The notes below the pieces were generated by a model. The model worked only from the letters and a program-made list of their open reading frames with translations. It was not told where the DNA came from and ran no database searches. Shown piece by piece: positions 37,038 to 46,900 of a stretch of 64,000 nucleotides of DNA. How positions within the stretch are numbered: position 1 is the stretch's first letter; each line of letters starts with the position of its first letter. This stretch comes from Planctomicrobium sp051465645. Lineage in GTDB: Bacteria; Planctomycetota; Planctomycetia; Planctomycetales; Planctomycetaceae. Both the position numbers and the translations under genes were made by a program. The stretch lies in NCBI RefSeq assembly GCF_051465645.1, contig NZ_CP195790.1, positions 2,790,001 to 2,854,000 on the forward strand. The letters run 5' to 3'.

Positions 37038-37604
37038 TTAGCCTTCCATGATGTCTTTCTCTTTTTCCTTAGCGAAATCGTTGACCTGACCTTCAAACTT
37101 TTTGGTCAGCTCCTGAATTTCGTCCTTCAGACCAGCAAGAATATCTTCTGAGAAGAGCTTTTCTTTCTCTGAAGTTTCAGCTTGCTTGTTTGCATCACGG
37201 CGAACGTTGCGAATTGCAACTCGTGCTTCTTCAGCAAACTTATTAACCCGAGTCGTCAATTCACGCCGACGTTCTGTCGAGAGCGGTGGAACATTAATAC
37301 GAATCAGGCGACCATCTGAATTTGGCGCAAGACCGGCGTCGCTTGACTGAATTGCCTTGATAATTTCATTGAGATTCCCCTGATCAAACGGGCGAATCAC
37401 AATCTGCTGCGGCTCAGGACAACTAATGTTTGCAATCTGCTTTAATGGCGTCGGTGAACCAAAGTAGTTCACGCGAACGGAGTCAACCAACCCCGGCGAT
37501 GCCCGACCAGTTCGCAAGCCTTGAAGCGAACCACGGAAGACTTCAACAGCCTTCTCCATTCGTTCTTCAGCATCCAGAAGAATCTCTTCATTGCCCATTG
37601 CCAT
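37038..37604 (-). CDS. frr: Ribosome recycling factor
   Basis: Splits post-termination ribosomes with EF-G. 188 residues, normal length; EVFRGSLQGLRTGRASPGLVD, PTPLKQIANISCPEPQQIVI and RVAIRNVRRDANKQAE are diagnostic of the two-domain tRNA-like fold. GGGAG lies six bases before the ATG at 37604. pyrH, its usual upstream neighbour, is absent; instead a dispersed-element copy ends 37 bp upstream of the start. Confidence 0.97.
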   Translation of the reverse strand: MAMGNEEILLDAEERMEKAVEVFRGSLQGLRTGRASPGLVDSVRVNYFGSPTPLKQIANISCPEPQQIVIRPFDQGNLNEIIKAIQSSDAGLAPNSDGRLIRINVPPLSTERRRELTTRVNKFAEEARVAIRNVRRDANKQAETSEKEKLFSEDILAGLKDEIQELTKKFEGQVNDFAKEKEKDIMEG

Positions 37605-37640
37605 ATTTCGCTCCCACAGAACAGATTAACTGTCTTTTCT

Positions 37641-37737
37641 AGACCGGTTCGGTCAATCATGTGGCCGCGAAGCAACCTTCTCAGTAGGAGAAAAGCTGAA
37701 TTCCGCATGCCAGATTCGCTGCATGATTTCTGGAAAT
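37641..37737. repeat. 93-bp dispersed element, copy A
   Basis: Aligned by hand without gaps to the reverse complement of the copy at 58554-58653: about 70 of 93 positions agree. The end at 37641 is a hairpin GACCG-GTT-CGGTC; the core GCTGAATTCCGCATGCCAGA is the best conserved part. Next to its far end is a 17-bp palindrome TAGAGCAA-T-TTGCTCTA (37742-37758). Confidence 0.8.
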
Positions 37738-38180
37738 GATCTAGAGCAATTTGCTCTACCGCGTGACCGTACTGCAGCGTGACCGGACGATGAAAGATGA
37801 ATTCACCAGCCAACTTACACTGCATTCATTCACAGAATGCTTGGACGGGAATTCCGATGCTCCGACGGTCGCCGAAGCAACGAGGAACCAACTGTTCCGC
37901 CAACATTCCCCACTGATGGAACAATAATCCACAGTGGAATGAATGAGAAGTGGGCAATTCAATAGAATTGGCCCGAATTCCAGCTATCAGATGGATTTAT
38001 ACCATCTCGCCGGACTTAGACAGGCCACAGAATCGCTCGTACTCCTATGAAGGGAAGTCTCGCACTGGACCAAAAGCGGCTCCAGTGCGCAAAGCAAACG
38101 ACTTCCAATGAGACCTTCACTGAAGCGATGCGGACCCCGTTCATCGAGTCAGGCACGCACCACGATTACCAGACGTCCCG
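37738..38180. other. Intergenic region purM / frr
   Basis: No gene supported. Holds the palindrome at 37742-37758 and a perfect 9-bp inverted repeat CGCACTGGA/TCCAGTGCG (38061-38069 with 38081-38089), possibly a weak purM terminator although it lacks a U-run. Confidence 0.45.
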
Positions 38181-39233
38181 TTAATCGACGTAAACTGCAG
38201 GCTCTGTGCCTTCAACGACTTCGCCAACAATGTGCGAACCAAACCCACATTCCCGAACGACATCTTGAACCGCACTGACCTGATCAGGATGGACCGCAAC
38301 GACCATTCCGATTCCCATGTTGAAAACACGAGACATTTCGTCTCGATCAACATTTCCGAGCTTCTGAAGCCATTGGAAAACAGGCGGAACCGTCCAGCTT
38401 GTGCGACGCACAGCCGCCTGCAATCCCTCGGGAATGATGCGTCCCGTATTTTCTGCGATTCCCCCACCTGTGATGTGAGCAAGCCCCCTCACAGTCGTCT
38501 GAGAATCAGTTTTCAGTGCCAGGAGTTTCTGAACCACGTCGGCATAAATCCGTGTTGGAACCAGCAGGGCGTCGCCCACAGTCATTCCGAGTTCTTCGAC
38601 GTATGCGGAAACATCGAGCCCAGCCGCACCAAATACAATCTTTCGAACAAGACTGAACCCATTCGAGTGCAAGCCTGACGACTCGATCCCCACGAGAACA
38701 TTGCCTTTCTGGATCTTCTTTCCATCTAGAATCTGATCTCTTTCAACAACGCCGACGCAGAACCCGGCCATATCGAAATCACCGGGAGCATACAGATCCG
38801 GCATAATTGCAGTTTCACCGCCAATCAGAGCGGATTTGGCCTGCAAACAGCCGTCCGAAACTCCTTTGACTAATGCCGTCGTCAAATCAGGGTTATCCTG
38901 CCCCAACGCGACATAATCGAGAAAGAAGAGCGGTTCTGCTCCCAAGCACAAACAGTCATTGACACACATGCCCACGAGATCGATCCCGATGGTGTCGTAT
39001 CGTTGGGCAAGCATCGCGACTTTGATTTTCGTACCGACGCCATCAGTCCCAGAGACGAGCACTGGATCCTGGTACTTCCGTCCGTCTCCGTTCAATCCAA
39101 ACAATCCTGCAAATCCCCCCATCAATGGGAGGACTCGCGGCGTCTGGGTCCGCTGCATCAAAGCAGGAAGGCGGGCCATCGCCTCTTCGTACGAATCGAG
39201 GTCCACACCAGCATCTTTGTACGAAATCGCCAT
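38181..39233 (-). CDS. purM: Phosphoribosylformylglycinamidine cyclo-ligase (AIR synthetase)
   Basis: Fifth step of purine synthesis: ATP-dependent ring closure of FGAM to AIR. 350 residues; SYKDAGVDLDSYEEAM, LVSGTDGVGTKIKVA, DLVGMCVNDCLCLGAEPLFFLDY and ALIGGETAIMPDLY are canonical, followed by ESSGLHSNGFSLVRK. Single gene with no neighbouring pur genes. Confidence 0.97.
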   Translation of the reverse strand: MAISYKDAGVDLDSYEEAMARLPALMQRTQTPRVLPLMGGFAGLFGLNGDGRKYQDPVLVSGTDGVGTKIKVAMLAQRYDTIGIDLVGMCVNDCLCLGAEPLFFLDYVALGQDNPDLTTALVKGVSDGCLQAKSALIGGETAIMPDLYAPGDFDMAGFCVGVVERDQILDGKKIQKGNVLVGIESSGLHSNGFSLVRKIVFGAAGLDVSAYVEELGMTVGDALLVPTRIYADVVQKLLALKTDSQTTVRGLAHITGGGIAENTGRIIPEGLQAAVRRTSWTVPPVFQWLQKLGNVDRDEMSRVFNMGIGMVVAVHPDQVSAVQDVVRECGFGSHIVGEVVEGTEPAVYVD

Positions 39234-39802
39234 CTCAACAACACTTTACTAAATAAGCACTTACAAGATTCAGCCAACCCGCAGCAGGCGATACGACGAT
39301 CCACCGAGACGGGCCCAACTGCAAGGCAATTAAACAAACAAAAGCCAGTATTTCCAAGAGTCCTGCGTCGTGAGACTCTGAACTCCGCCTTTACTGTACA
39401 AGAGCCATTAGAGCAATTTCCGCAAGTCTTTGCACCGGATCGGAACGGTGGATTCGGTCACAACTCATTGCCACAAGGGACTCGCAGTTTGATTTGATGC
39501 AGACAACGATTCAAAATAACAGTCGTCGTCCCCTTCCCCTGTGATCAACTGTCTTTGGGCACATTCTGCATTTCGGAGGGAACCAAAACCTTGCTGTCGA
39601 ATGAATCAGAGATATCTTCGCAATGAGAATATGGCGATGACCGGGTTGCGGTTGATCCCCCCTTGTTTCGACTTCGAAGCGAAACTCCTGCTGACGGCAT
39701 TTCTGATTCGAAAACGAAGAAGGGACGTCAGAATCGGGAGATACTGATTTTTTAACCGAAATCTCCGACCGCGACTGCCTCCAACAGATCTGAAGGTCAA
39801 CC
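39234..39802. other. Divergent intergenic region purM / hybrid kinase
   Basis: No gene supported. It should carry promoters for both genes; none is convincing by eye. In-frame TGA at 39791 rules out an upstream extension of the kinase. Confidence 0.4.
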
Positions 39803-42800
39803 TTGAAAAAACTCGTCGAAATCAGTGTTGAACTGGATGCAATTCTGAACGCTGCGATTGAGATGCTGGATGCGGAAATGGGCAACATTCAAATGCTCAT
39901 ACCCGAGACTCAAACTCTTACGGTTGCTGCGCATCGTGGTTTTGACAGCGCAAAGCTCAAGCACTTTCAGGGAATCACAGAGGTTGACGGCTCGGCATGC
40001 GGTCGAGCGTTGAAGAGTCGTCAACGGGTTATTGTCCCTGACATTCTGGAAGACAATCTGTACGAACCCTTTCGAGATGCCGCGATTGCAGCTGGCTATC
40101 GAGGCGTGCAGGCGACCCCATTGATCAATCGCAGCGGGAAACTTGTCGGAATCCTTTCAACCCATTTCTGTACCCCACACTGTCCCGACCAGATTCAGTT
40201 ACGCATGCTGGATCTTTATGCTCAGCAAGCTGTTCATACCATCGAAGCCAGCCGCATCGCGAGCATCGCTCTCCGTAGTGAACATCTTCTACGGACTTTG
40301 TATGAATTCAGTGAAGCGACACAAAATCAGGACGCCCAGGATTCGGTGATGTCCATCGCAATGGAGTCTCTGGGACAGGTACTGGATGTCGATCACTGCT
40401 TTTTTGCGGAACTCAATGCTGCCCCACTCTCGATTGGAATCCGGCATGAATGGTCCAAGCATCCATCCGAAACGATGACTCAGGCAGACGTCAAGCATAT
40501 CAGTGAATTGCGAATTGATCTCCTTCGACAAGGAAAAACGCTGGCAATCAGTACTCCCAAGCCAGTGGCTTCGGAGAACAGATTCTTCACCCCATTCGAC
40601 TGGATGCAAGAACCAGACTTCATTGACGATGTGAAGTCTTCAACAGAGAAAATGACCGCGGCGTTTCCCAGTCTCATCTGCCCTCTCCGCAAAGGTGGAG
40701 AGACCGTCTGGCTGCTGGGAGTTCAACAGAAGAAACCTCGCATATGGACCGACGATGAAATTCGGCTGGTGAAGCAAATTGCAGACAAAGCATGGATTCA
40801 CATCGAAAAGGCACGTGCGTTACAGGAGCTGATAGAGAACGAGAGTCGATTCCGAACAGTTCTCACATCAATCCCCATTGCCATCTGGAGAACAGATGCC
40901 GAGGGGGAAATGGTTTCTGACAACCAGTCCTGGTCAAACTACACAGGTCAAGCCTGGGATGAGTTCCGCGGGCGGGGTTGGCTCAATGCAATTCACCCTG
41001 ATGATCGAGACGGCGTTATTGAGAACTGGAGATCATGCATTGCACAGAGCAGTTCTTATTCGGCCAAATACCGCTTGCAGAACCGTTTTGGTGAGTATCG
41101 ACATGTCTGCTCGCGAAGCACGCCTGTCATCGATGCCGACGGCGACATTACCGAATGGATCGGCTTCTGCGACGATATTCATCAACAATCGATTTCAGAG
41201 GCAAGAAATCGCTTCCTCGTCCAACTGGATGACGCAGTTCAGGGGGAAGTCTCGCCGCAGGAAATCACACAGACCGCAGCCAGATTGCTCGCTCAATACC
41301 TTGAAGTGAACCGATGTGCTTACGCCGAGTTCGAGCGAGATGAAAACACATTCAATCTGACAGGAGACTACAACGAAGGGGTCAGTAGTATTGTCGGACG
41401 TTACCGACTGACGGACATTAGCGAAGACCTCGCCGATTCAGTCATGGCCGGACGAACATTCGTCTGTAATGACATCGAAAGCGGGGACCGATCCCAGAAA
41501 GAACTTGCACAGTATCGCAGCCTGAAAATCGCCTCTCTCATCTGCGTTCCGCTGCATAAATCAGGGCATCTGATTGCTTCTCTGGGAGTCAATCAAATTC
41601 GTCCTCGCGTCTGGCAGCCAGAAGAGATTGAACTCGTACAGCAAGTCGCGCTGCGATGTTGGGAATCGATTGAACGAGCGCGAATTTCCCGAGAGTTACG
41701 CCAGAATGAATACCGCCTGCGACTGGCACAGCAGGCAGGTCGAATTGGCAGTTTCGAATGGCGGATTTCAGAAGGCCAGCTGATCTGGACCGAAGAACTT
41801 TGCCTCCTCTACGGGATCAACCTTGAGCAATTCTCCGGTAGAGTGGACGACTGGATCAACCGCAGTCCGCCAGATTCGGCAACTCGACTCCGGCGACAGA
41901 TTGAGCATTGCCTGCACGAAGGGGAATCAGAGCTCAACATTGAATACGAAGGGACGCACTCAGATGGTCAGACTCGATGGCTGAAGTGTCAGGCGATGAT
42001 TCTTTACGATAGCGTCAGTTCCCCTCGAAAGATGATCGGTGTCATCATTGATATTGATCAGCAGAAGCGGGCTGTCGCTGCATTGCAGGATGCCGACCGC
42101 CGTAAAGATGAGTTCCTCGCGACGCTGGCACACGAGCTTCGTAATCCGCTTGCCCCGATTCACAATGCAATCGAAGTTTTGCAACTCGGAAAGAACTCCC
42201 CGGAAACCTGTACAGAGTTGCAAAGCATCATTCAGAGACAGGTTCAACAGCTCATCCGGCTTGTTGACGACCTGCTCGATGTTTCTCGAATCACTCGTGG
42301 AAAAATTGAACTTCGCCGCTGCGAAACCGAACTCGCCACCGTTCTCAAAAATGCCTTGGAGACCAGTGATTCTGTCATCGCGGCAAACAAGCATCGCGTC
42401 CACTTCGCATTGCCAGAGAAACCTATCTGGCTGGATGCAGATCAGACGCGACTCTCTCAGGTCTTCTCCAACCTATTGAACAACGCCGCGAAGTACAGCG
42501 ACCCCAATGGAGAAATCAGCCTGCATATTATTCCGGAGGAGAATCAGGTCGCTGTTGAAGTGACTGATAGCGGAATCGGCATTCCTGAATCAATGTTGAA
42601 ACTCATCTTCGAACCGTTTACGCAGGTGGATCGGTCGATCAGCCGTTCTCAGGGGGGACTGGGAATTGGTCTGACACTCGTGAAGCGGCTCGTGGAACTC
42701 CACAACGGGGAAATTTCTGTTCGTCGAGCCGACATCGGAACAGGGACCACATTCAGCGTTACGCTTCCCCGCATTCATCCCAAAGCTGCGGCGCAGAGAG

Positions 42801-43216
42801 CGGCCCCAATATTGTCCTCAGATAAACTGCCAAACCGCCGCGTGCTTGTGGTCGACGACACTCCTGCCGCACGATACATGCTCAGCAGACTTCTGGAAAA
42901 GTTGGGACAATCGGTCTACACAGCTGACAACGCACTGACCGGTCTGGAATTGGCGAAAAAGATCCAACCAGACATCATTATTTCGGACATCGGGATGCCG
43001 AATATCGATGGTTATCAGTTCGCCGAGATGATTCGTTCAAGCCCCGAACTCAGCCACATTCAACTGGTGGCTCTGACAGGTTTCGGCCAGGAATCAGACC
43101 GTTCAAAGTCAGCGATGTCAGGGTTCAACTGCCACCTGATCAAGCCGGTAAGCACTCAGATGCTCTACCAACTCATCATGCAGAAATCCCCAGCGACCAA
43201 TAGTGCAACGTCGTGA
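39803..43216 (+). CDS. Soluble hybrid sensor histidine kinase/response regulator (GAF-GAF-PAS-GAF-PAS-HisKA-HATPase-REC)
   Basis: An 1137-residue cytosolic sensor. In order: GAF (about 8-150), GAF (155-340), PAS (350-465, RTDAEGEMVSDNQSWSNYTG), GAF (470-625), PAS (635-750), HisKA with phospho-acceptor His777 in LATLAHELRNPLAPI, HATPase_c with NLLNNAAKYS, VTDSGIGIPESML and GGLGIGLTLVKRLVELHNG, and a C-terminal REC with RVLVVDDTPAARYML, phospho-acceptor Asp1062 (ISDIGMPNIDGY) and KPV. No membrane segments, so the ligand is sensed in the cytoplasm. Start is TTG at 39803 after AAGGT; an in-frame TGA precedes it. No output domain beyond REC, so it probably feeds a phosphorelay. Confidence 0.93.
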   Translation: MKKLVEISVELDAILNAAIEMLDAEMGNIQMLIPETQTLTVAAHRGFDSAKLKHFQGITEVDGSACGRALKSRQRVIVPDILEDNLYEPFRDAAIAAGYRGVQATPLINRSGKLVGILSTHFCTPHCPDQIQLRMLDLYAQQAVHTIEASRIASIALRSEHLLRTLYEFSEATQNQDAQDSVMSIAMESLGQVLDVDHCFFAELNAAPLSIGIRHEWSKHPSETMTQADVKHISELRIDLLRQGKTLAISTPKPVASENRFFTPFDWMQEPDFIDDVKSSTEKMTAAFPSLICPLRKGGETVWLLGVQQKKPRIWTDDEIRLVKQIADKAWIHIEKARALQELIENESRFRTVLTSIPIAIWRTDAEGEMVSDNQSWSNYTGQAWDEFRGRGWLNAIHPDDRDGVIENWRSCIAQSSSYSAKYRLQNRFGEYRHVCSRSTPVIDADGDITEWIGFCDDIHQQSISEARNRFLVQLDDAVQGEVSPQEITQTAARLLAQYLEVNRCAYAEFERDENTFNLTGDYNEGVSSIVGRYRLTDISEDLADSVMAGRTFVCNDIESGDRSQKELAQYRSLKIASLICVPLHKSGHLIASLGVNQIRPRVWQPEEIELVQQVALRCWESIERARISRELRQNEYRLRLAQQAGRIGSFEWRISEGQLIWTEELCLLYGINLEQFSGRVDDWINRSPPDSATRLRRQIEHCLHEGESELNIEYEGTHSDGQTRWLKCQAMILYDSVSSPRKMIGVIIDIDQQKRAVAALQDADRRKDEFLATLAHELRNPLAPIHNAIEVLQLGKNSPETCTELQSIIQRQVQQLIRLVDDLLDVSRITRGKIELRRCETELATVLKNALETSDSVIAANKHRVHFALPEKPIWLDADQTRLSQVFSNLLNNAAKYSDPNGEISLHIIPEENQVAVEVTDSGIGIPESMLKLIFEPFTQVDRSISRSQGGLGIGLTLVKRLVELHNGEISVRRADIGTGTTFSVTLPRIHPKAAAQRAAPILSSDKLPNRRVLVVDDTPAARYMLSRLLEKLGQSVYTADNALTGLELAKKIQPDIIISDIGMPNIDGYQFAEMIRSSPELSHIQLVALTGFGQESDRSKSAMSGFNCHLIKPVSTQMLYQLIMQKSPATNSATS

Positions 43217-43363
43217 TCCAGACAGGTTTCAGAGCGACTTCCAACTTGCCTCATTGCGATGTTCGAATCAGATCTCGTTCAACCTGTAACGAACCGTTCG
43301 TGGGCTGAAATTCCCTGACAGCCAATAAGTCGTCATCCATCAGCGATGGACATAAATAAAGAG

Positions 43364-43406
43364 AAAGAGAGCTGCTTTTTCAGTCACTGAAAATGCAGCT
43401 CTCTTT
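43364..43406. terminator. Bidirectional terminator between convergent genes
   Basis: Perfect outer stem AAAGAGAGCTGC/GCAGCTCTCTTT plus an inner stem from TTTTTCAGT and CTGAAAA. Sits between the hybrid kinase and the transporter gene. Confidence 0.85.
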
Positions 43407-43440
43407 GTAAGGCAATTCACTGAGACAAAACTGTCGCAGA

Positions 43441-44862
43441 CTACATCGACGCCTGCAGGAGTTGACCTGCAACTGGATAGCTCGATGTCACCAGCTTGGC
43501 GATCAAAATATAAACTGGGATTCCGACCGTCACGTTGTAGCTGAATGTACATCCAAGTGACGCAGCGAGTGGAAGTGTTGGGCTCGCCTCTGGAATCGCC
43601 ATGCGCTGAACAGCTGGCAAAGCGATATAGGAAGCCGATCCGCAGAGCACGGCGAACAACGCATACGTTCCAATCTCAAATGGTTGATTCAGGAACACGG
43701 AATAGGCATGGGCAATCAGGATCCCAATCGTCGCAAAGACGTTCGGTGCAAGCAGTGCAAAGGCCACAAACTTCCACCCGGCAATTGCGAGGTCTTTCAG
43801 TTTGTTTGATGCTGTCATTCCCATCTCAAGCAGGAACAAACACAGGATCGGGGGAAACAGGTCCACGAACAATCGGTCGTCCGGAGTCGTAACAGCACTT
43901 CCCTGCAACCGGCTGATGAATCCAATCACGATCCCTGCGAACAGCAGGTAGATCCCGGGATTGAAGAACACTTCATGAAGCAATTCGCCGTTGATCCCCT
44001 TCTTTGATGGGACTGGTTCATCACCATGATCATGTTCCCGCAATGCCATATCATCTTCGAACTGCTCAGCTTCGACATTGTGCTCCACCTCTTCATCTGA
44101 AAGACCGGGCCCGGAACCGACCACGACTGTCGTCTTGCTGGATCGGGCATAGGTCAGATTCCGTTCACGAGCGACGACACTCTGTCTTACTGTTTCCAAT
44201 TTCAGGCTGGTGGCCGACCGTTGAACGTACCCGAATTCGTCAGGCATGTTTCCACAGCTGTCCATTCCCTTCTGGCGTAAGCGAGACACGATCAACAAAG
44301 CAACCAGACATCCAGGAATTTCCATCACCGCCAGCATGACGGGCATATAAGGCGCGAAGGCAATCTTTGATGCCGTTAACACTCCGACACAGGTCACAAA
44401 TGTTCCGGCTGAATCCGAGCCGTAATAGCCGGCCACTGTCGCCGCATCGACTCGGCGAAGTTTCGTGATCGATCGCAGCAAGAGATAGGCAATGAAGCCA
44501 ATGGTGAAATTTGTTGCGATCCCGATGATCACAAACCCCAGAGCCTGCATCAGACTCCCTGAGCTCAACTTCGCCAGTTCTTCACCTCCGTGCCAACCAA
44601 TCGACACCAGCAGGTAAATTGTGATCGATTGATAGAGCACTTTCGGAAACTCAAACTTCACACGCAAAATCGGAATCAGGAATCCTGCATAGAAGAACAG
44701 CAGGAGTGGCTTGAAAAGATTGTGAATGAAATTGTGTCCGAACTCCTGGAAGAGTGAGAGTTGATTTTCGGAAGGAATCGGGAGCCCTGCCACCGCGTTC
44801 GCCGTCGAGCCTATCGTACCACTGGCAAGCAAAGCAAAGTGACTTAGAAGATTCTCTACCAT
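43441..44862 (-). CDS. sbtA: SbtA-type sodium-dependent bicarbonate transporter (DUF897)
   Basis: Ten-helix permease of the SbtA/PF05982 family, which in cyanobacteria imports bicarbonate with sodium. Two inverted five-helix halves: LLLFFYAGFLIPILRVKFEFP, IYLLVSIGWHGGEELAKLSSG, RRVDAATVAGYYGSDSAGTF with YMPVMLAVMEIPGCLVALLI in the first; LCLFLLEMGMTASNKLKDL, CGSASYIALPAVQRMAIPEA and LGCTFSYNVTVGIPVYILIA in the second. The cytoplasmic loop between halves (about residues 195-295) is long and acidic (LSDEEVEHNVEAEQFEDDM). No sbtB lies next to it. A sigma54-type promoter candidate precedes it, and an NtrB/NtrC-like pair is divergent. Bicarbonate as substrate is inferred from family. Confidence 0.88.
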   Translation of the reverse strand: MVENLLSHFALLASGTIGSTANAVAGLPIPSENQLSLFQEFGHNFIHNLFKPLLLFFYAGFLIPILRVKFEFPKVLYQSITIYLLVSIGWHGGEELAKLSSGSLMQALGFVIIGIATNFTIGFIAYLLLRSITKLRRVDAATVAGYYGSDSAGTFVTCVGVLTASKIAFAPYMPVMLAVMEIPGCLVALLIVSRLRQKGMDSCGNMPDEFGYVQRSATSLKLETVRQSVVARERNLTYARSSKTTVVVGSGPGLSDEEVEHNVEAEQFEDDMALREHDHGDEPVPSKKGINGELLHEVFFNPGIYLLFAGIVIGFISRLQGSAVTTPDDRLFVDLFPPILCLFLLEMGMTASNKLKDLAIAGWKFVAFALLAPNVFATIGILIAHAYSVFLNQPFEIGTYALFAVLCGSASYIALPAVQRMAIPEASPTLPLAASLGCTFSYNVTVGIPVYILIAKLVTSSYPVAGQLLQASM

Positions 44863-45238
44863 CGATCGACTCCACAGGCGGGATCAGACTCCGCAGTCTG
44901 ACTGAGCATTCAAGCAGGCAGATTTATTACGAAAACGACAGTTTCGCTGTTTACATCTGCTGGACGTTGATGAGACCTGCCTATTGCAGAGAGCGTACCA
45001 AAACAGATGTCCTATTATTTTTTCGCGCGCTGGCCGGTGTTATCTCTCTGTAAGCTTTCCGCAATGATTTTCGCCAATGACACTTATTTAAACACAATGC
45101 CTCGCGGCTTAATGCTGAGAATCCGAAATCAACTCGCTCGAATATGAAATTCTCCAGACACCCTTCTGTTCAACGGCTAGAATTTGGACACTGAAAAGAA
45201 GTTTGATGCACTTTCTCCACAGACAACACTGAACATCC
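44863..45238. other. Divergent regulatory region sbtA / NtrBC-like pair
   Basis: 376 bp without a gene. It contains the sigma54-type element at 44984-45001 and short inverted repeats (for example AACGACAGTTTCGCTGTTT near 44934-44952) that could bind an activator. Confidence 0.45.
44984..45001 (-). promoter_or_regulatory. Candidate sigma54 (-24/-12) promoter of sbtA
   Basis: On the minus strand TTGGTACGCTCTCTGCAA: GG at -24 and GC at -12 with the required 10-base spacing; matches TTGG-ACG and TGCA of the consensus. It predicts a leader of about 110 nt before sbtA. Confidence 0.5.
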
Positions 45239-46900
45239 ATGACAGACACAGACGGAATGCAAACGCGCGAACCGTCGATATCTCCTGCAACGCCTGTTGA
45301 CGAAACGAAAGTCCCTTCCCGATCAGGAATGTTCATGGACAGTCGTTTCCTCCTGTACATCTTTGCGCCCATGCTGCTAATCAGCCTGCTGCTGGTTGGT
45401 CTCGGGAGCCTCGCCGCGTGGAACGTGCGACAACACCAGGCGTCGGTCTCCGATCTCGTGAATCATGAGTTTCACAATTCTCTGGAAGCGCAACGGTTGC
45501 TGCTGGTTGTCAGCGACGTCAGACAATGTTTGCGTCAATATCTGTTGAAACGAGATGACGACTATCTCGACGAGATCGAGCTCCTGCATTCCCAGGTGAA
45601 CGAACACCTCCACAATCTTGGCGAGTATGCCAGTTCGGAAGCAGCCCAGAACAAACTTGGAAATCCGCGGAGCGCAAAGGAAATCTGGACAGAGCTCGAC
45701 CAAAGTTGCCACCATTTCTTTGAGGTGCTGGCGAACGTCCGCGACATTGAATCCGACGCATTGCAACGTAAAGCCGCGATGGAACTGGACGAGATTCTCA
45801 ACGAACAGGTTCGGCTTCCCATTCGTGCCTACGTCCAGACGAACGAACTTGCTGCAGATCGAGCACACCAGGCGAATCTACAAACAGCGACACAGATGAC
45901 AGAAGCATTCCTGCTGCTCGGCGTCTGTGGAGGACTTGCCGGGCTGGTTGCCGGGATCGGAATCGCTCGGGGACTTCGCCGACAGATCCTGAATCTGGAC
46001 ATCTCCGTTCGTGGCACTGCCGACAAACTCCAGGAGGTTGTCGGGCCGGTCAGAGTCTCGACAACAGGAGGATTGGGAGGCCTCCAGACTGGTCTGAAAG
46101 AAGTCGAAAGTCAGGTCGCTGTCATCGTCGAACGTCTCCAGCAGCGCGAGAAAGAAAGTCTGAGAAGTCAGAAGCTCGCTGCGATCGGGCAACTGGCAGC
46201 CGGTTTAGCTCACGAGTTACGCAACCCTTTAATGCCAATGAAAATGCTGGTTCAAAAGGCTCTCTCCCGACCAGATTCTCCAGGCATGACGCAGAGACAA
46301 CTCCAGGTGATGGACGAAGAAATTCGCCGCATGGAAGGTCTGGTGCAGGAGATTCTGGACTTTGCTCGCCCACAGCCACTCGAACGAAAGCCGATCAGTC
46401 TCGCGTCGGTTATCAAACAGGCTCTCGATCTCGTTTCTGCACGAGCATCATTGCAAGATGTCACGCTGACATTTCATCAGCCTGATTACCCGATTGAAGT
46501 GAATGCAGATGCAATGAGACTCAGACAGGTCTTGTTGAACCTGTTTATCAACAGTCTGGATGCTCAGGCGGAAGGGGGCGAGATTGAAGTCACCCTGAAA
46601 GAGTCCGTCAGCACCAATCAAGGAAATTCACAACGGTGGGTCACAATTGAAGTCATGGATCGTGGGACAGGAATTCCTGCGGACCTGCACCCGCGCATCT
46701 TCGAACCATTTGTCAGCACCAAGGAAACCGGCACAGGTCTCGGGCTACCAATCAGCCAGCGCATCATCCACGATCACGGCGGAACGGTTGACGGATTCAA
46801 TCGCCCTGAAGGAGGTGCATCCTTCGAAATCCGACTGCCCCGCGTCTCCGAAGTTTCCACCAGTCCGCATCTTCTCCCTCCTGCAGAGATTTCATCGTGA
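45239..46900 (+). CDS. NtrB-like membrane sensor histidine kinase
   Basis: A 553-residue kinase. TM1 at about 36-60 (FLLYIFAPMLLISLLLVGLG) and TM2 at about 220-245 frame a periplasmic domain of about 150 residues that looks like a four-helix bundle. After a HAMP-like and coiled-coil stretch follows HisKA with His325 (GLAHELRNPLMPM), then HATPase with NLFINSLDAQ, MDRGTGIPADL and TGLGLPISQRIIHDHGG. No REC. It overlaps the activator gene by four bases (GTGA), so the two form a two-component pair. Confidence 0.92.
   Translation: MTDTDGMQTREPSISPATPVDETKVPSRSGMFMDSRFLLYIFAPMLLISLLLVGLGSLAAWNVRQHQASVSDLVNHEFHNSLEAQRLLLVVSDVRQCLRQYLLKRDDDYLDEIELLHSQVNEHLHNLGEYASSEAAQNKLGNPRSAKEIWTELDQSCHHFFEVLANVRDIESDALQRKAAMELDEILNEQVRLPIRAYVQTNELAADRAHQANLQTATQMTEAFLLLGVCGGLAGLVAGIGIARGLRRQILNLDISVRGTADKLQEVVGPVRVSTTGGLGGLQTGLKEVESQVAVIVERLQQREKESLRSQKLAAIGQLAAGLAHELRNPLMPMKMLVQKALSRPDSPGMTQRQLQVMDEEIRRMEGLVQEILDFARPQPLERKPISLASVIKQALDLVSARASLQDVTLTFHQPDYPIEVNADAMRLRQVLLNLFINSLDAQAEGGEIEVTLKESVSTNQGNSQRWVTIEVMDRGTGIPADLHPRIFEPFVSTKETGTGLGLPISQRIIHDHGGTVDGFNRPEGGASFEIRLPRVSEVSTSPHLLPPAEISS

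Noticed and set aside
39360..39425. Possible extra copy of the dispersed element upstream of purM
   Set aside because: CTGAACTCCGC and TAGAGCAATTT match, but the rest does not align gap-free with copies A-C.
27178..39690. Apparent shared CCTTGTTT(T/C)GA(T/C)TTCGA sequence at ~27195 and ~39660
   Set aside because: Only about 17 bases match and one copy is the rplF ribosome-binding region; likely chance.
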